Shown one piece after another: positions 1 through 9,455 of a stretch of 33,712 nt of DNA (its first letter is position 1; each line of letters opens with the position of its first letter). The notes under the pieces are model-generated. The model ran no database searches. It had not been told where the DNA came from and saw nothing but the letters and a program-made list of their open reading frames with translations. This DNA comes from Myxococcales bacterium (GTDB lineage Bacteria > Myxococcota_A > UBA796 > GCA-2862545). The position numbers and the translations under genes are program-made. Location of the stretch: contig JAHQVJ010000074.1 of the NCBI GenBank assembly GCA_019634415.1, positions 1-33,712 of the forward strand. The letters run 5' to 3'.

Positions 1-90
1 CCCCGCCCCCGTCGAAGCACACATCGAAGAGCTGGGTGTGGTGCCATCGCCGCTCGACCGGTCTGCTACAGTCCTTATCCGGGGGCACCC

Positions 91-3000
91 ATGGAGCTGC
101 TGGCGGCCGTGTGGATGGCTGGAGCGGGGTGCGGATTCCGAACGGTGGCACCACCGCCAGGTCCCGAGCCACAGGCGGTGGCCATGGTTCCCCAGCTGCG
201 CCCCCACGCAGCAGACCTGCGCTCGGTGGCGATGTCGTCGACGGGAGAGCTCCTGGCGACCGGTAGCGAGCTGGGACGCGTGGTGATCGTGGCGGTGGCC
301 GACGAGCGCATCCTTCGGATCGCCGATGCCCATGCCGACGCGGTCACGGCCCTGGCCTTTCGACGCGACGACCAGCAGCTCGTCTCGGCGGGTCGCGATG
401 GGCTGCTGTGTGTGCACGACCTGACCCGCAACGCGGAGCCCGTCTGCGAACGCCGGGACGGCTTCGACTTCCACGCCGCGGCGTTCACCTCGGACGGACG
501 CCTCGTGGCCAGCGGGCGCCGGCATCGCGGCGCACGGGCCAACTCCGGCGGCGCGGCTCGGGTCGACGTGATCCGAGTGGACCGCCCCCGCACCGTGGGC
601 CGCGTGCGCAACCCGGTCACGATGTGGACCGCGGTCTTCGATCTGTCGGTCTCCGCCAACGCCGATCGCGTAGCGCTCCGCACCGCGGGCGCCCAGTTCG
701 TGACCGACGTGGAGGGAAGCCCCACCCGCCGCTACCTGCGCAAGCCCATGGATCGGGCGTTCTCCTTCGCCCTCACCGCCGACGGGCAGCGACTGGTGTT
801 CCCCGACGACGGGGCCCTACACGTCTACGACGTGGAGTCCCAGACAGAGAGCCGCCAGATCCGGGATCCGGACTTCCTCGGGCTGTACATGGACGCCATC
901 GCGATCGATCCGTCGGATCGCCTCGCCGTGCTGGTGAGCGGTGACAAGACCCACCTCCGCACCTACGACCTCGAGTCGGGGTCGCACGTGGACTCCGTGG
1001 CCTCCGGACGAGCCGGCCTGGCCAACGCCATGGCGTTCTCCGGTGACGGACGGCGCTTCGCCCTGGTGGGGCTGCAGGGGCACATCGAGGTGTTCGATGT
1101 TGCTCCCGACGGCGCGCTGACCGGCTTGCCCCTGCACATGCCCGTGGCGAGCGTCGCCTTCGCGACGTTCTCGGAGGACGGCCGACGAGCCTTTCTCGGA
1201 GCCTCCAGCGGTCTGTACGAGGTCGACCTCGACACGGGCGCGGTGCGCTTCGTCCTGGGGGCCACTGCAGGAATGCAGGCCTGGCACAGCTCAGCGCGTG
1301 CCGCGGCGTCGTGGAGAGACCTCGACGACTGGCAGACCGGCTGGTTGTGGACCTGGCCCGAGGGCCGCCCTCGGGAGCAGACGCCGGACCTGTGGTCCTT
1401 GAGTCGACCCGTTCGCTACTTCGCCCGTACCGCGCCCCGTCTCGTCGACGCCGCGGGCGAGGTCTTCGAATTCGACCCCTCCACGGGGCCGCACTCGCTC
1501 GGGACCCTGTCGACCGTGGCGCCTCGCAGCGCGATCCTGTCGGACGACGGCGAGCTCCTGGTGGCGGCCTCCGAGGCGCAAGGCACCCAACAGCGCACGT
1601 TCGAGGAGAGCTTCGAGGTCGTGCGCATCTACGACATCGACACCGGACGCCTCGGGGCGGAGCTGCACCACCCCGTCCCGCCGAGGGCGCTGGCCCTGTC
1701 GGCCGACGCCACCCGCCTCGTCACGGGGGAAGCCAGCAGCTTCCTCGGCAACAACGTCGTGGCCATGGGCCTCGGCTACCATGTGCGGGTGTGGGACACC
1801 GCGACGGGGACGGAGCTCCACACCTTCGAGGGCCCTCCGGACGGCGTGGAGTCGGTCGCCATCAGCCCCGACGGGCGCCTGGTGCTGGCAGGAGGCGCCA
1901 ACGCCGATCGCTTCGACGACGAGGTGCTCGACCGCAGCGGAACGCTCTGGGTCTACGATCTGGACACCGGCCAGCGGGTGCGCACGCTGTACGGACACCG
2001 CGACGCCGTACGTAGCATCGACGTCTCCCCCGACGGACGACTGGCGCTGACGAGCAGTCGGGACGGCACCGCGCGCCTGTGGAACCTGACCACCGGCGAC
2101 TCCGTGAGCATCGTGGTGGCCAACGGAGAGTGGCTCCTGTACTCGGACGACGGCCTGTTCGCCGCGTCCCGGAGGGGCCACACGCTGGTCTCGGCCGTTC
2201 GGGGGCGGCGGCACTTCGGCATCGACCAGCTGGCGCCTCGAAACAACCGTCCCGGACGCCTGCTGCAGCGCATGGGGCTCGGCCAACGCGAGGTGATCGC
2301 ACACTTCGAGTCCCGCTTCGAGCGACGCCTCCGACGCCTGGGACTGCGGGAGGAGGACCTGACGGCCACGCTGGCACAGGCCCCGCTGGCACGCATCGAT
2401 GGCGTGGACGTGGTCGGCGGCACCGCCACCTTGCGGTTCAGCCTCGAGGGCAAGGGGCAGGACCTGCTCCGCTACAACGTCTATGCGAACGACGTGCCGC
2501 TCTTGGGCGCTGGCGTCGCGGTGGATGGCCGACGATTCGAAGGGTCGGTCGACGTCCCGCTTCTCGAAGGCCACAACAAGCTGGAGGTCAGCGTGCTCGA
2601 CGTCGTGGGGGTGGAGTCCCTGCGAGCCCAGCAGCGGGTGACGGGCCCCGCATCACCGCGAGGCGACCTGTACTTCGTGGGCTTCGGCGTCTCCCGGTAC
2701 CAGGACGCCGACCTCGATCTGAAGTGGGCCCATCAGGACGTGCTCGATCTGGCGACCACGCTGAAGGGTGACCAGGATCGGTTCGCACACGTGCACGTGC
2801 GAGTCCGGGTGGACGACGACGTCACCACGGACAGCATCCGCGACGCAGCCGCGTTCCTCGCGCCTGCCACCGCCCACGACACGGTGGTGTTGTTCGTGGC
2901 CGGACATGGGACCTACGCGCACGACGAGGAGGCCGCGTACTACTACCTGACCCACGATGCCGACGTGGACCGCCTCACGGAAACCGCCGCACCGTTCGAG

Positions 3001-3501
3001 ACCATCGAGGCGTTGCTCCAGGGCATCCAGCCACGCCACAAGCTCTTCCTCCTGGACACCTGCGAGTCGGGCGTGCGCGACGACGATGGGCCACGGGTGG
3101 CGTCCGCCGACGGGGGCCGCGGCCTCGTGCCCCGCACCACGCGGGGGCTGGAGGTGGACCCGGTCGACGAGGGCTCCCATCGGCCGTCGCGCGTCGACCG
3201 CGAGCGCTTCATCTACAATGATCTGGAGCGACGAACGGGGGCGATCGTGATGGCGTCGTCGCGCGGCACGGAGGTGTCCTACGAGCAGGACTCCCTCCGA
3301 AACGGTGTGTTCACGGAGGCCGTCCTCGAAGCGCTCCGAGGCCAGGCCGCAGACGCCGATGGCGACGAGGCCATCGACAGTGACGAGCTGCGCCACTACG
3401 TCGCCGCGCGCGTCTCGGAGCTCACGGACGGCCGACAGAACCCCACTGTCGATCGCGACAACCGAGAGATCCGCATCGTGCTGCCGCGGTTCGGACCATG
3501 A
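91..3501 (+). CDS. Exported WD40-repeat protein with C-terminal caspase (peptidase C14) domain
   Basis: 1136 residues. The N-terminus MELLAAVWMAGAGC is hydrophobic and ends in a Cys, so a lipoprotein or exported form is likely, although the n-region has no Lys/Arg. A GGGGG stretch just upstream can serve as ribosome binding site. Residues about 40-700 are WD40/beta-propeller repeats (for example SPDGRLVLAGG, GHRDAVRSIDVSPDGR, TSSRDGTARLW). Residues about 710-850 form a linker and Ig-like beta domain. Residues about 858-1136 are a caspase-fold peptidase with H939 in VAGHG and C991 in DTCESG, so the catalytic dyad is intact. An EF-hand-like loop DADGDEAIDSDE follows at 1089-1100. Caspase homologues of this kind cleave proteins after activation; propellers usually bind partners or sense. 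The gene overlaps the next one by ATGA. A larger paralogue lies at 17407-21621. Family assignment is firm; biological role is inferred. Confidence 0.93.
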   Translation: MELLAAVWMAGAGCGFRTVAPPPGPEPQAVAMVPQLRPHAADLRSVAMSSTGELLATGSELGRVVIVAVADERILRIADAHADAVTALAFRRDDQQLVSAGRDGLLCVHDLTRNAEPVCERRDGFDFHAAAFTSDGRLVASGRRHRGARANSGGAARVDVIRVDRPRTVGRVRNPVTMWTAVFDLSVSANADRVALRTAGAQFVTDVEGSPTRRYLRKPMDRAFSFALTADGQRLVFPDDGALHVYDVESQTESRQIRDPDFLGLYMDAIAIDPSDRLAVLVSGDKTHLRTYDLESGSHVDSVASGRAGLANAMAFSGDGRRFALVGLQGHIEVFDVAPDGALTGLPLHMPVASVAFATFSEDGRRAFLGASSGLYEVDLDTGAVRFVLGATAGMQAWHSSARAAASWRDLDDWQTGWLWTWPEGRPREQTPDLWSLSRPVRYFARTAPRLVDAAGEVFEFDPSTGPHSLGTLSTVAPRSAILSDDGELLVAASEAQGTQQRTFEESFEVVRIYDIDTGRLGAELHHPVPPRALALSADATRLVTGEASSFLGNNVVAMGLGYHVRVWDTATGTELHTFEGPPDGVESVAISPDGRLVLAGGANADRFDDEVLDRSGTLWVYDLDTGQRVRTLYGHRDAVRSIDVSPDGRLALTSSRDGTARLWNLTTGDSVSIVVANGEWLLYSDDGLFAASRRGHTLVSAVRGRRHFGIDQLAPRNNRPGRLLQRMGLGQREVIAHFESRFERRLRRLGLREEDLTATLAQAPLARIDGVDVVGGTATLRFSLEGKGQDLLRYNVYANDVPLLGAGVAVDGRRFEGSVDVPLLEGHNKLEVSVLDVVGVESLRAQQRVTGPASPRGDLYFVGFGVSRYQDADLDLKWAHQDVLDLATTLKGDQDRFAHVHVRVRVDDDVTTDSIRDAAAFLAPATAHDTVVLFVAGHGTYAHDEEAAYYYLTHDADVDRLTETAAPFETIEALLQGIQPRHKLFLLDTCESGVRDDDGPRVASADGGRGLVPRTTRGLEVDPVDEGSHRPSRVDRERFIYNDLERRTGAIVMASSRGTEVSYEQDSLRNGVFTEAVLEALRGQAADADGDEAIDSDELRHYVAARVSELTDGRQNPTVDRDNREIRIVLPRFGP

Positions 3502-4010
3502 TGGGGCCCATGCTCTGGGCGTGCGCGGCGTGGGCCGGAGGCTCGGCCCACGTGATCGCGGCACCCTACGAGGTTCGAGCCCGCGTCCGCCGGCATGGAT
3601 TCAACGCCATCGTGGAGGGAGGCCCTGGGATCCGCGTCGACGACGATCGACCCGCCCGCCTCTCGGGCATGGGGCGCGTGGCCGTGGGGGCATACCAGAT
3701 GAGCTCTCGCATGGCGGTGTCGGAGCACGTCTTCTATGAGCTGTCCCCGCTGTCCCCAGCGACGTTCGGCATCAAGACTCTCGTGATGTGGCCCAGCTAC
3801 ACCTACGTGGATCTAGGGGTCGCTGTGGATCTCGACCGTCGGCTCGGAGCCCACGCGGGGCTGGGCTGGGGCATCGTCGGCGTCGAGGTCCAGGGCCGCA
3901 TGGCGCCGAGCACGGGACAGCCCGCCGTCATGGCCTTCGTCAAGCTCGCCGCCATCGGGTTCATCGCGGGCCACAACGCGCGCACTCCGCGACGGCGACC
4001 ACGGTCCTGA
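3498..4010 (+). CDS. Small exported protein of unknown function, coupled to the WD40-caspase gene
   Basis: 170 residues, family not recognised. The start ATG overlaps the stop of the preceding WD40-caspase gene as ATGA, so translation is probably coupled and the products may act together. The first 21 or so residues (MMGPMLWACAAWAGGSAHVIA) look like a Sec signal peptide. The rest is beta-rich with alternating hydrophobic residues and aromatics (for example PSYTYVDLGVAVDL, GLGWGIVGVEVQG), which would suit a small outer-membrane or periplasmic beta protein. It ends in a very basic tail (TPRRRPRS). The gene converges on the amylase gene with 19 bp between the stops and no clear terminator. A membrane partner or anchor for the caspase is possible but unproven. 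Confidence 0.6.
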   Translation: MMGPMLWACAAWAGGSAHVIAAPYEVRARVRRHGFNAIVEGGPGIRVDDDRPARLSGMGRVAVGAYQMSSRMAVSEHVFYELSPLSPATFGIKTLVMWPSYTYVDLGVAVDLDRRLGAHAGLGWGIVGVEVQGRMAPSTGQPAVMAFVKLAAIGFIAGHNARTPRRRPRS

Positions 4011-4029
4011 CGACGAGCCGTCTTCGCCT

Positions 4030-6477
4030 TCACCCCCGCCAGACGAGGACCACGGAGCCACGCGGCCCCACGTCGACCGTCAGCTCGTCCCCCACCGACT
4101 CCACCACGGCTCCCGTGAGCACGTCCTCGTAGGTGCCCTGGGGCAGCCCGGCGAAGGCCAGCCCGTTCACCAGCTGCCGCGACCCCTCGCCGCGATTCAG
4201 CACCACGATCGCGTGGTCGTCGCCATCGGAGCGCGCGTAGGCCAGCAGGTTGGGCTCGCGCCACCACTCCGTGCGCACGCCACGCCGCAGGGCTGGATGG
4301 GCCTTGCGCGCCCGGGCCAACGCAGCCACGTGCCGCACCACCGAGGCCGCTCGGTCGTCCACACGACTCGCCATGGCATCCACCGAGTCCACGCCCTGTA
4401 GATCCGGCACGTGCCACCACAGCGGCTGCCGGTTGTCGGGATCGGCGTGCCCGGGAAGACCGAGCTCGTCTCCGTAGTAGACCAAGGGTGTGCCGGGAAT
4501 GGTGAACAGGAAGGTCCACGCCAGCTTCAGGCGGTCGGTGGGCTCGGACCCCTCGGGCACCTCGGCCACGCGGATCCCCTCGCCGTCGCAGGCCCCCAGG
4601 TCCCCCTGTGCGGCCTCCGTCACGAAGCGGACCACGTCGTGGTTGCCGAGGAAGGGGCTCATGGTGGAGCTGCCGAACGTGGCCTTGCTGGTGTCGAGGT
4701 CGACCAGCAGGTCGTTCAGCTCCCCGGCGTCCCGCACGAACACGTCGCGCACGCGATTGTAGAGCGGAAAGTCGAACTGCCCCATGAGCATGTCGTCGCC
4801 CAGGTACGAGGCGATTCGCTCGCGACCGTCGAAGGTCTCCCCGATGGTCCAGAAGGTCTCGTCTCCCCCGGCGGCAGGGTGCTCGATCTGCTGCTCGGCG
4901 ACCTGGGTGAGGTTCCACACCACGGCGTGGGACATGTGCTTGGCGGCGTCTACCCGCAGCCCGTCGAGCTCGTAGGTGCGCGCCCAGGCCATCGCGTCGC
5001 GCACCACGGCCACCAGGGCGTCGGGCTGGGAGTGGTCGATGTCGGGCAGGTAGGGGGCGAACCAGCAGCGCTGGGGGATCCGATCGAAGCCGAGCTGCCC
5101 GTCGATCACCTCGTTGCAGTCGGCAAAGGGGTGGAACCACCCCGAGCGCTCCTGCACGTAGGGGTGGTCCTGGTGCACGTGGTTGGCCACCCAGTCCATC
5201 ACCACCCGCATGCCCCGGCGGTGGGCGGCATCCACGAGCTGCTGCAGCTCTGCAGCGGTGCCGAAGCGCTCCTCCACCGCGGTGGAGTCGTCGGGCCAGT
5301 AGGCGTGGTAGCCGGCGAAGGTCTGGCCACACTGCCCCGCCCAATCCCCCTCGGCGTTGTCTTGCATGTTCGACAGCCACAGGATGTCGACGCCCAGATC
5401 GTCGAGATAGGGCAGCAGCCGCAGCAGACCCCGCAGGTCGCCCCCGAGGTAGTCCCCGGTGAGAGCACTGGCCCCCTCGCCGGGCGGCACCTCGTCGTCG
5501 CCGGGCAGCATGCGATCGACGAAGGCGAAGTACATCACGCCGTCCTGCCACTCCCAGTCGTCGATCCAGACGGGAATGTAGACCTCCTTGGCGGCGCGCC
5601 CCCCCGCGTCGGCGGCGCGAAAGCGGAAGGTGTGCCGGCCGGCCGTCAGCCCCTGCACGTCCACGGTGAAGCCCTTGCCGTCGAACGCCTGCAGCGGCAC
5701 GTCGTCCAGCGTGGCGGAGGCGGTGTCGACGGGGGTGCCCGTGGCCGTGACCTCGATCTGCACGGAGCCGGTGGCGCGATCGATGTGCAGCTCCGAGACG
5801 GACAGCTGCGGCCGATCGCAGGGCTGCACCACGAGCAGCGAGTTGCAGCTGGGGGCGCCCAGCGCGCACGTGTGCTGGAAGTCGGTCTGCGCTGGCTCGA
5901 TGTAGCCGTCGTCACAGTGGATGGTGTCGGCCGAGGGATCGCAGGTCCACAGCGGCTGGCCGAAGTCGTCGAAGGCGACGAGCTTGTAGGGGTAGGCGCC
6001 GGGCGGCAGCTGCAGCTGTCGCCGCCAGACGCCGTCCTGCAGCTCCATCGGATCCTGCTCGGTGCTCCAGTCGTTGAAGCTTCCGGCAACGGCCACCCCC
6101 AGCAGGTCGCGGCCATCGTCGAAGCTCAGATCCACCACGCAGGTGCTGGAGGCGTCGGTGGGCCCGGAGCCCGAGTGCACAGCCAGCTTGGTGGTGGAGC
6201 GCTTACCGCAGCGGTCCTCGGCCACCAGCGTGAGCTCGCTGGTGCCGACCCAGCCCGGCTGCGGGGTGAGCGTCAGCTGCCCGTCCACCACCTCGGCGAG
6301 CACGTCGCCGTCGGTCTGCACCGAGAGCGTGGGCTGCCCACGAGCGGTGACGGCGTCGGTGAGCGCCACGCTGGTGGTGCTCCCCTCGAGCCCGTCTTCC
6401 TCGAGGGGCTGCCACTGGGGAGCGGCGCCTCCGCAGCATCCCGACAGCGTGATCGCGAAGAGGCTTGGCGCGTGCAC
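4030..6477 (-). CDS. GH13 alpha-amylase family glycoside hydrolase, lipoprotein
   Basis: 815 residues from a GTG start preceded by AGGGA at good spacing. MHAPSLFAITLSGC ends in a classic lipobox (LSGC), so it should be lipid-anchored outside the inner membrane. After Ig-like beta domains, residues about 127-170 resemble a CBM48/E-set glycogen-binding domain (GSFNDWS). The TIM barrel begins near 310 and has all four GH13 regions: DWVANH at 428-433, GLRVDAAKH with nucleophile D510, IGETF with acid/base E547, and GNHD with D614. A C-terminal beta domain follows. It should hydrolyse alpha-1,4-glucans such as starch or glycogen. It lies downstream of the metalloprotease gene on the same strand (66 bp gap). 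The maltose-type transporter at 22.6-25.6 kb and malK at 32.3 kb would import the products. Confidence 0.95.
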   Translation of the reverse strand: MHAPSLFAITLSGCCGGAAPQWQPLEEDGLEGSTTSVALTDAVTARGQPTLSVQTDGDVLAEVVDGQLTLTPQPGWVGTSELTLVAEDRCGKRSTTKLAVHSGSGPTDASSTCVVDLSFDDGRDLLGVAVAGSFNDWSTEQDPMELQDGVWRRQLQLPPGAYPYKLVAFDDFGQPLWTCDPSADTIHCDDGYIEPAQTDFQHTCALGAPSCNSLLVVQPCDRPQLSVSELHIDRATGSVQIEVTATGTPVDTASATLDDVPLQAFDGKGFTVDVQGLTAGRHTFRFRAADAGGRAAKEVYIPVWIDDWEWQDGVMYFAFVDRMLPGDDEVPPGEGASALTGDYLGGDLRGLLRLLPYLDDLGVDILWLSNMQDNAEGDWAGQCGQTFAGYHAYWPDDSTAVEERFGTAAELQQLVDAAHRRGMRVVMDWVANHVHQDHPYVQERSGWFHPFADCNEVIDGQLGFDRIPQRCWFAPYLPDIDHSQPDALVAVVRDAMAWARTYELDGLRVDAAKHMSHAVVWNLTQVAEQQIEHPAAGGDETFWTIGETFDGRERIASYLGDDMLMGQFDFPLYNRVRDVFVRDAGELNDLLVDLDTSKATFGSSTMSPFLGNHDVVRFVTEAAQGDLGACDGEGIRVAEVPEGSEPTDRLKLAWTFLFTIPGTPLVYYGDELGLPGHADPDNRQPLWWHVPDLQGVDSVDAMASRVDDRAASVVRHVAALARARKAHPALRRGVRTEWWREPNLLAYARSDGDDHAIVVLNRGEGSRQLVNGLAFAGLPQGTYEDVLTGAVVESVGDELTVDVGPRGSVVLVWRG

Positions 6478-6518
6478 AGCGGTCCCTGGAAACGGTGAGC
6501 ATCCCCGGTGGGAGCTAG

Positions 6519-6529
6519 CCTACCGTAGG
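6519..6529. promoter_or_regulatory. Short dyad CCTACCGTAGG upstream of the amylase
   Basis: Five-base arms CCTAC/GTAGG around one base lie about 45 bp before the amylase start, in the 66-bp gap after the metalloprotease stop. It could be an operator or a short hairpin between the two cistrons. It is too short to be certain. Confidence 0.2.
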
Positions 6530-6543
6530 TTCCGCCGCGCGGC

Positions 6544-9405
6544 CTACACGCGACGACGGAACAGCACGGCCACCAGCAGCAGCGCCAGTCCCGCCCCGCC
6601 CGACGACGAGCCCGTGGCACATCCACCCAGGCACCCACCACGCGTCGGCGGCTCTGCGCCCGGAGGGGCGAAGTACACCGCCGTGAGCTGGCCGCCGCCA
6701 TACAGCGGCACGGGCACCTCGAGCACGCCCGTTCCGAAGCGCGTGTGCCCTAGCTCCCAGTGGTGGAAGGCGAACGAGGTATCGCCGTCGTTGTACTTGG
6801 CCAAGGCCGAGACCGTCACCGTGGTGCCTTCGGGCACGGTGGTGGAGGCAGGAGCCACGTCGCTCTCGCCGTCCACCGTGACCAGCGCAGGCACCGAGAA
6901 GCGCCCCAGCGCGATGTGCTCCTCGTCCCCCTCCAGGGGCTCCAGCTCGTAGACCGCCACGGCCCTCACGTCCAAGGTGACCGGGGTCTCGCCGAACTCG
7001 GGCGGGGTGGGCAGCTCGGGCACCTCGAGGGGCTGCACCTTGTCGGCGCAGTGCCACAGATCGTCGATGTGCACGGCCCCCTGATCCGCCACGATCTCCA
7101 CGGTGTGGATGGGCTCGTCGCCGAAGCGAGCCACGAGCCCCACGAAGGTATCGATGCCACTCGCCTGGGACGGCAGCTCCACGAAGTGCTCCCCCATCGA
7201 GACGCCTCGGGCGTCGCGCATCAGGAAGCCCAGCTCCGTGGGCCGTAGCGTGTCGGCGATCTTGCCCACCTGCAGGGCCACCGACCGCTGCGGCGGATCG
7301 AGCCGGATGGTGAGGCGGTCGGCCGTCAGCGACTGCGTGGGGCTGGTGGTGGGCCACCCGTCTCGGCCCGCGTCGTCGAGCACGGCCAGAGCCGTGCCCT
7401 CCACGGCCACCACCGCACCCAACGGACCGGGGTCCAGCGGTCCTGTGGCGAGATCGTCGAAGTCGAGGAACGCGTCGTCCAGGCACAGCTCGGCGAAGCC
7501 GAGCGCATCGAAGGGCACGTAGCGCTCGGCCGCCTCCGACAGGCCTCGCGCGTCCTCGCTCGTGGTGCCGGGCAGGGCTCGTAGGCCATCGGGCAGCGTG
7601 CCCCCCAAGCTCACCGCGGAGAACCCCACGTCGCGGATGATGGGATGGTCGTCGAAGGGCTGCAGCACCGAGATGTCGTCGTCGAAGTTGGCATCCACCA
7701 CCACGGGCACGTCGTTGTCGACCACCCCGTCGCCGTCGGCGTCGCTCCGGCTCCAGTCCACGGGGCTCTGCACGCTCAGCCACTCGGGGCACACGTCACA
7801 GGCGCCGTCCCCGTCGGTGTCGATGCTGGGTCCCACGAACAGCATCTCCTGCGTGTCTCCCAGGGTGTCCGCCGGCACCACTCCGATGCGCTCGTCCAGC
7901 AGCGCCTCGTCGAGCAGCGCGAGCTCCCGCCTCGAGTAGAAGAAGCGCCGCTCGTCGGGCTGCCCGTCGTGGTCCAGGTCGACGGGCACCCGATCGCTCG
8001 TGCCGTCGTCGTCGAAGTCGAAGGGGACCCCGAACTGGTAGCTGTAGCTCATCACGGAGATGTAGTTGGGCTTGTTGTTGACGCCGTCTCCGCCGCCGTG
8101 GCCCAAGCCGAGCCGATGCCCCAGCTCGTGCAGGAAGGTGCCCACGAACTCCCGCTGGTTGCCGGCCAGGGTGAGCCCATCGGGGTCGAGGAAGCGGCTC
8201 TCCGCGGTCCAGCCGGTGGTGGGGCAGCCGGGATCGGCCAAGCGCAGGGTCACCAGGAAGTCGATGCCACCTCGGCCCGCAATCCCCGACGTGGTGGAGC
8301 ACGGTCCCAGGGAATGCCCGAACAGCACCTGCCGAAAGGCGAAGTCCCGCGCCAGGTCGAAGTTGTTGCTCCGGATGGTCTGCGCGGTGTCGTCGTCGAT
8401 GACGGCGGGCTCCCCGGCCATCGGGCACGGGGCTGCGGTCCCGTCGGCGCACACGCGGTTGCCTCCCCCGAAGTCGCCGATGTCCACGATCCCGTCGCCG
8501 TCGATGTCGAGATTGCCGTTGGCGTCGGTGGCCAGATCGTCGACGCCGTCGCCGTTCAGATCCACGCCGTAGCCACCGATGAACAGCGACCCCACGTCCA
8601 CGTGTAGCGCGATCCCTGGGGCAGACGGATCGTTCGCCAGATCGGGTGGGTTGCTCACGAAGGCGCGCTGCAGCTCCTCCCAGGCGTGGACCAGCCCAGG
8701 CAGCGAGGGCGCGTGGCTGTGATCGGCGGATCCGGCGCCGTCGTCGTCCACCGTCCAGTCCGCCTCCACGAACAGGTCCTTGCGAAACGGATCGGCGCCC
8801 ATGGCCGGCAGATCCACCTCCGGCGTGCCGTCGCCGTCCATGTCGATGCCGCAGATCTCGAACACGTCGAGCAAGCCGTCGCCGTCGGAGTCTCCGTTCG
8901 CACTGCGCGAGCTGGTGATGCTGAAGGTGATCAAGGTGCTGTCCTCGTCGCCCTGGCTGTCCACCACGCCTCCGCAGATCCCCCCCGTGAAGGCAGGAAG
9001 AGACGGGATCGTGAGCAGGTGCGTGAGGGGATCGAAGCTTCCCGCGATGGCGCGAAAGCCCGACAGCGGGTGGATGTCCAGGTCGTCGTCGCTCAAGTTC
9101 AGACCCGTGTCGTGGTCCACCAGCTCGACCTGGAAGCTGACGGGGCCCGTCACACCGGCAGGCAGAGGCAGGGTGCACTGCCAGCCGGGCGCGATGGCGC
9201 CCACGTCGTCCTGGTGGTCGTCGCGGGTGCTGCACGCGGCAAAGGTGCCGTCCGACGCCGTGATCACCGCACGCCAGAACAGGTCCGCCGAGCTGAAGGG
9301 GTCTACCTCCACTGCAGCTGCACTGTGCAGCGTCAAGGTGACGGACGGCGACTGCGCGTTCGCCACCGAAGAGAGCACGAGCACCCCCCACATCCAAGCC
9401 ATCAT
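6544..9405 (-). CDS. Secreted metzincin-like metalloprotease with calcium-binding repeats and MYXO-CTERM-like tail
   Basis: 953 residues. The start at 9405 (MMAWM) is chosen because AGGAGG sits five bases upstream; an in-frame GTG at 9459 has no such site. MMAWMWGVLVLSSVANA is a signal peptide. The zinc motif HELGHRLGLGH gives H426, E427, H430 and H436, with a Met-turn at VMSYS (M452), so the fold and active site are metzincin-type. Asp-rich loops of thrombospondin type 3/dockerin style (DSDGDGLLD, DMDGDG, DLNGDGVDD, DIDGDGIVD, DTDGDGACD) occur before and after the site and should bind Ca2+. The C-terminus has Cys-containing Gly/Ser-rich sequence (GGCLGGC), a hydrophobic helix and terminal RRRV, like the MYXO-CTERM sorting signal. 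Likely a surface-anchored or released protease. The amylase follows on the same strand, possibly co-transcribed. Confidence 0.9.
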   Translation of the reverse strand: MMAWMWGVLVLSSVANAQSPSVTLTLHSAAAVEVDPFSSADLFWRAVITASDGTFAACSTRDDHQDDVGAIAPGWQCTLPLPAGVTGPVSFQVELVDHDTGLNLSDDDLDIHPLSGFRAIAGSFDPLTHLLTIPSLPAFTGGICGGVVDSQGDEDSTLITFSITSSRSANGDSDGDGLLDVFEICGIDMDGDGTPEVDLPAMGADPFRKDLFVEADWTVDDDGAGSADHSHAPSLPGLVHAWEELQRAFVSNPPDLANDPSAPGIALHVDVGSLFIGGYGVDLNGDGVDDLATDANGNLDIDGDGIVDIGDFGGGNRVCADGTAAPCPMAGEPAVIDDDTAQTIRSNNFDLARDFAFRQVLFGHSLGPCSTTSGIAGRGGIDFLVTLRLADPGCPTTGWTAESRFLDPDGLTLAGNQREFVGTFLHELGHRLGLGHGGGDGVNNKPNYISVMSYSYQFGVPFDFDDDGTSDRVPVDLDHDGQPDERRFFYSRRELALLDEALLDERIGVVPADTLGDTQEMLFVGPSIDTDGDGACDVCPEWLSVQSPVDWSRSDADGDGVVDNDVPVVVDANFDDDISVLQPFDDHPIIRDVGFSAVSLGGTLPDGLRALPGTTSEDARGLSEAAERYVPFDALGFAELCLDDAFLDFDDLATGPLDPGPLGAVVAVEGTALAVLDDAGRDGWPTTSPTQSLTADRLTIRLDPPQRSVALQVGKIADTLRPTELGFLMRDARGVSMGEHFVELPSQASGIDTFVGLVARFGDEPIHTVEIVADQGAVHIDDLWHCADKVQPLEVPELPTPPEFGETPVTLDVRAVAVYELEPLEGDEEHIALGRFSVPALVTVDGESDVAPASTTVPEGTTVTVSALAKYNDGDTSFAFHHWELGHTRFGTGVLEVPVPLYGGGQLTAVYFAPPGAEPPTRGGCLGGCATGSSSGGAGLALLLVAVLFRRRV

Positions 9406-9455
9406 CTGAGCCTCCTGGGTCACCCGCTCAAGGTGGTGATGCGGAGGCGAGCGCA

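Noticed and set aside
60..90. TACAGT upstream of the first gene as a sigma-70 -10 element
   Set aside because: Only four of six bases match and no -35 element is present at proper spacing.
1291..2574. Long minus-strand open frame (427 codons) inside the first WD40-caspase gene
   Set aside because: High GC leaves antisense frames open. The protein is low-complexity His/Arg/Gly/Val-rich with no family signature, while the plus strand has clear WD40 and caspase motifs.
3803..5869. 688-codon minus-strand frame overlapping the amylase
   Set aside because: Arg/Gly/Ala-rich shadow in another frame of the amylase gene, which carries all four GH13 regions in its own frame.
4411..6498. 695-codon plus-strand frame opposite the amylase
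   Set aside because: Antisense shadow rich in Val/Gly/His/Gln, without domain motifs.
7470..9000. Repeated GTCGTCGTC/GCCGTCGCCGTC-like DNA in the metalloprotease gene, suggestive of a simple repeat
   Set aside because: It is explained by the Asp/Gly-rich calcium-binding loops encoded on the minus strand.
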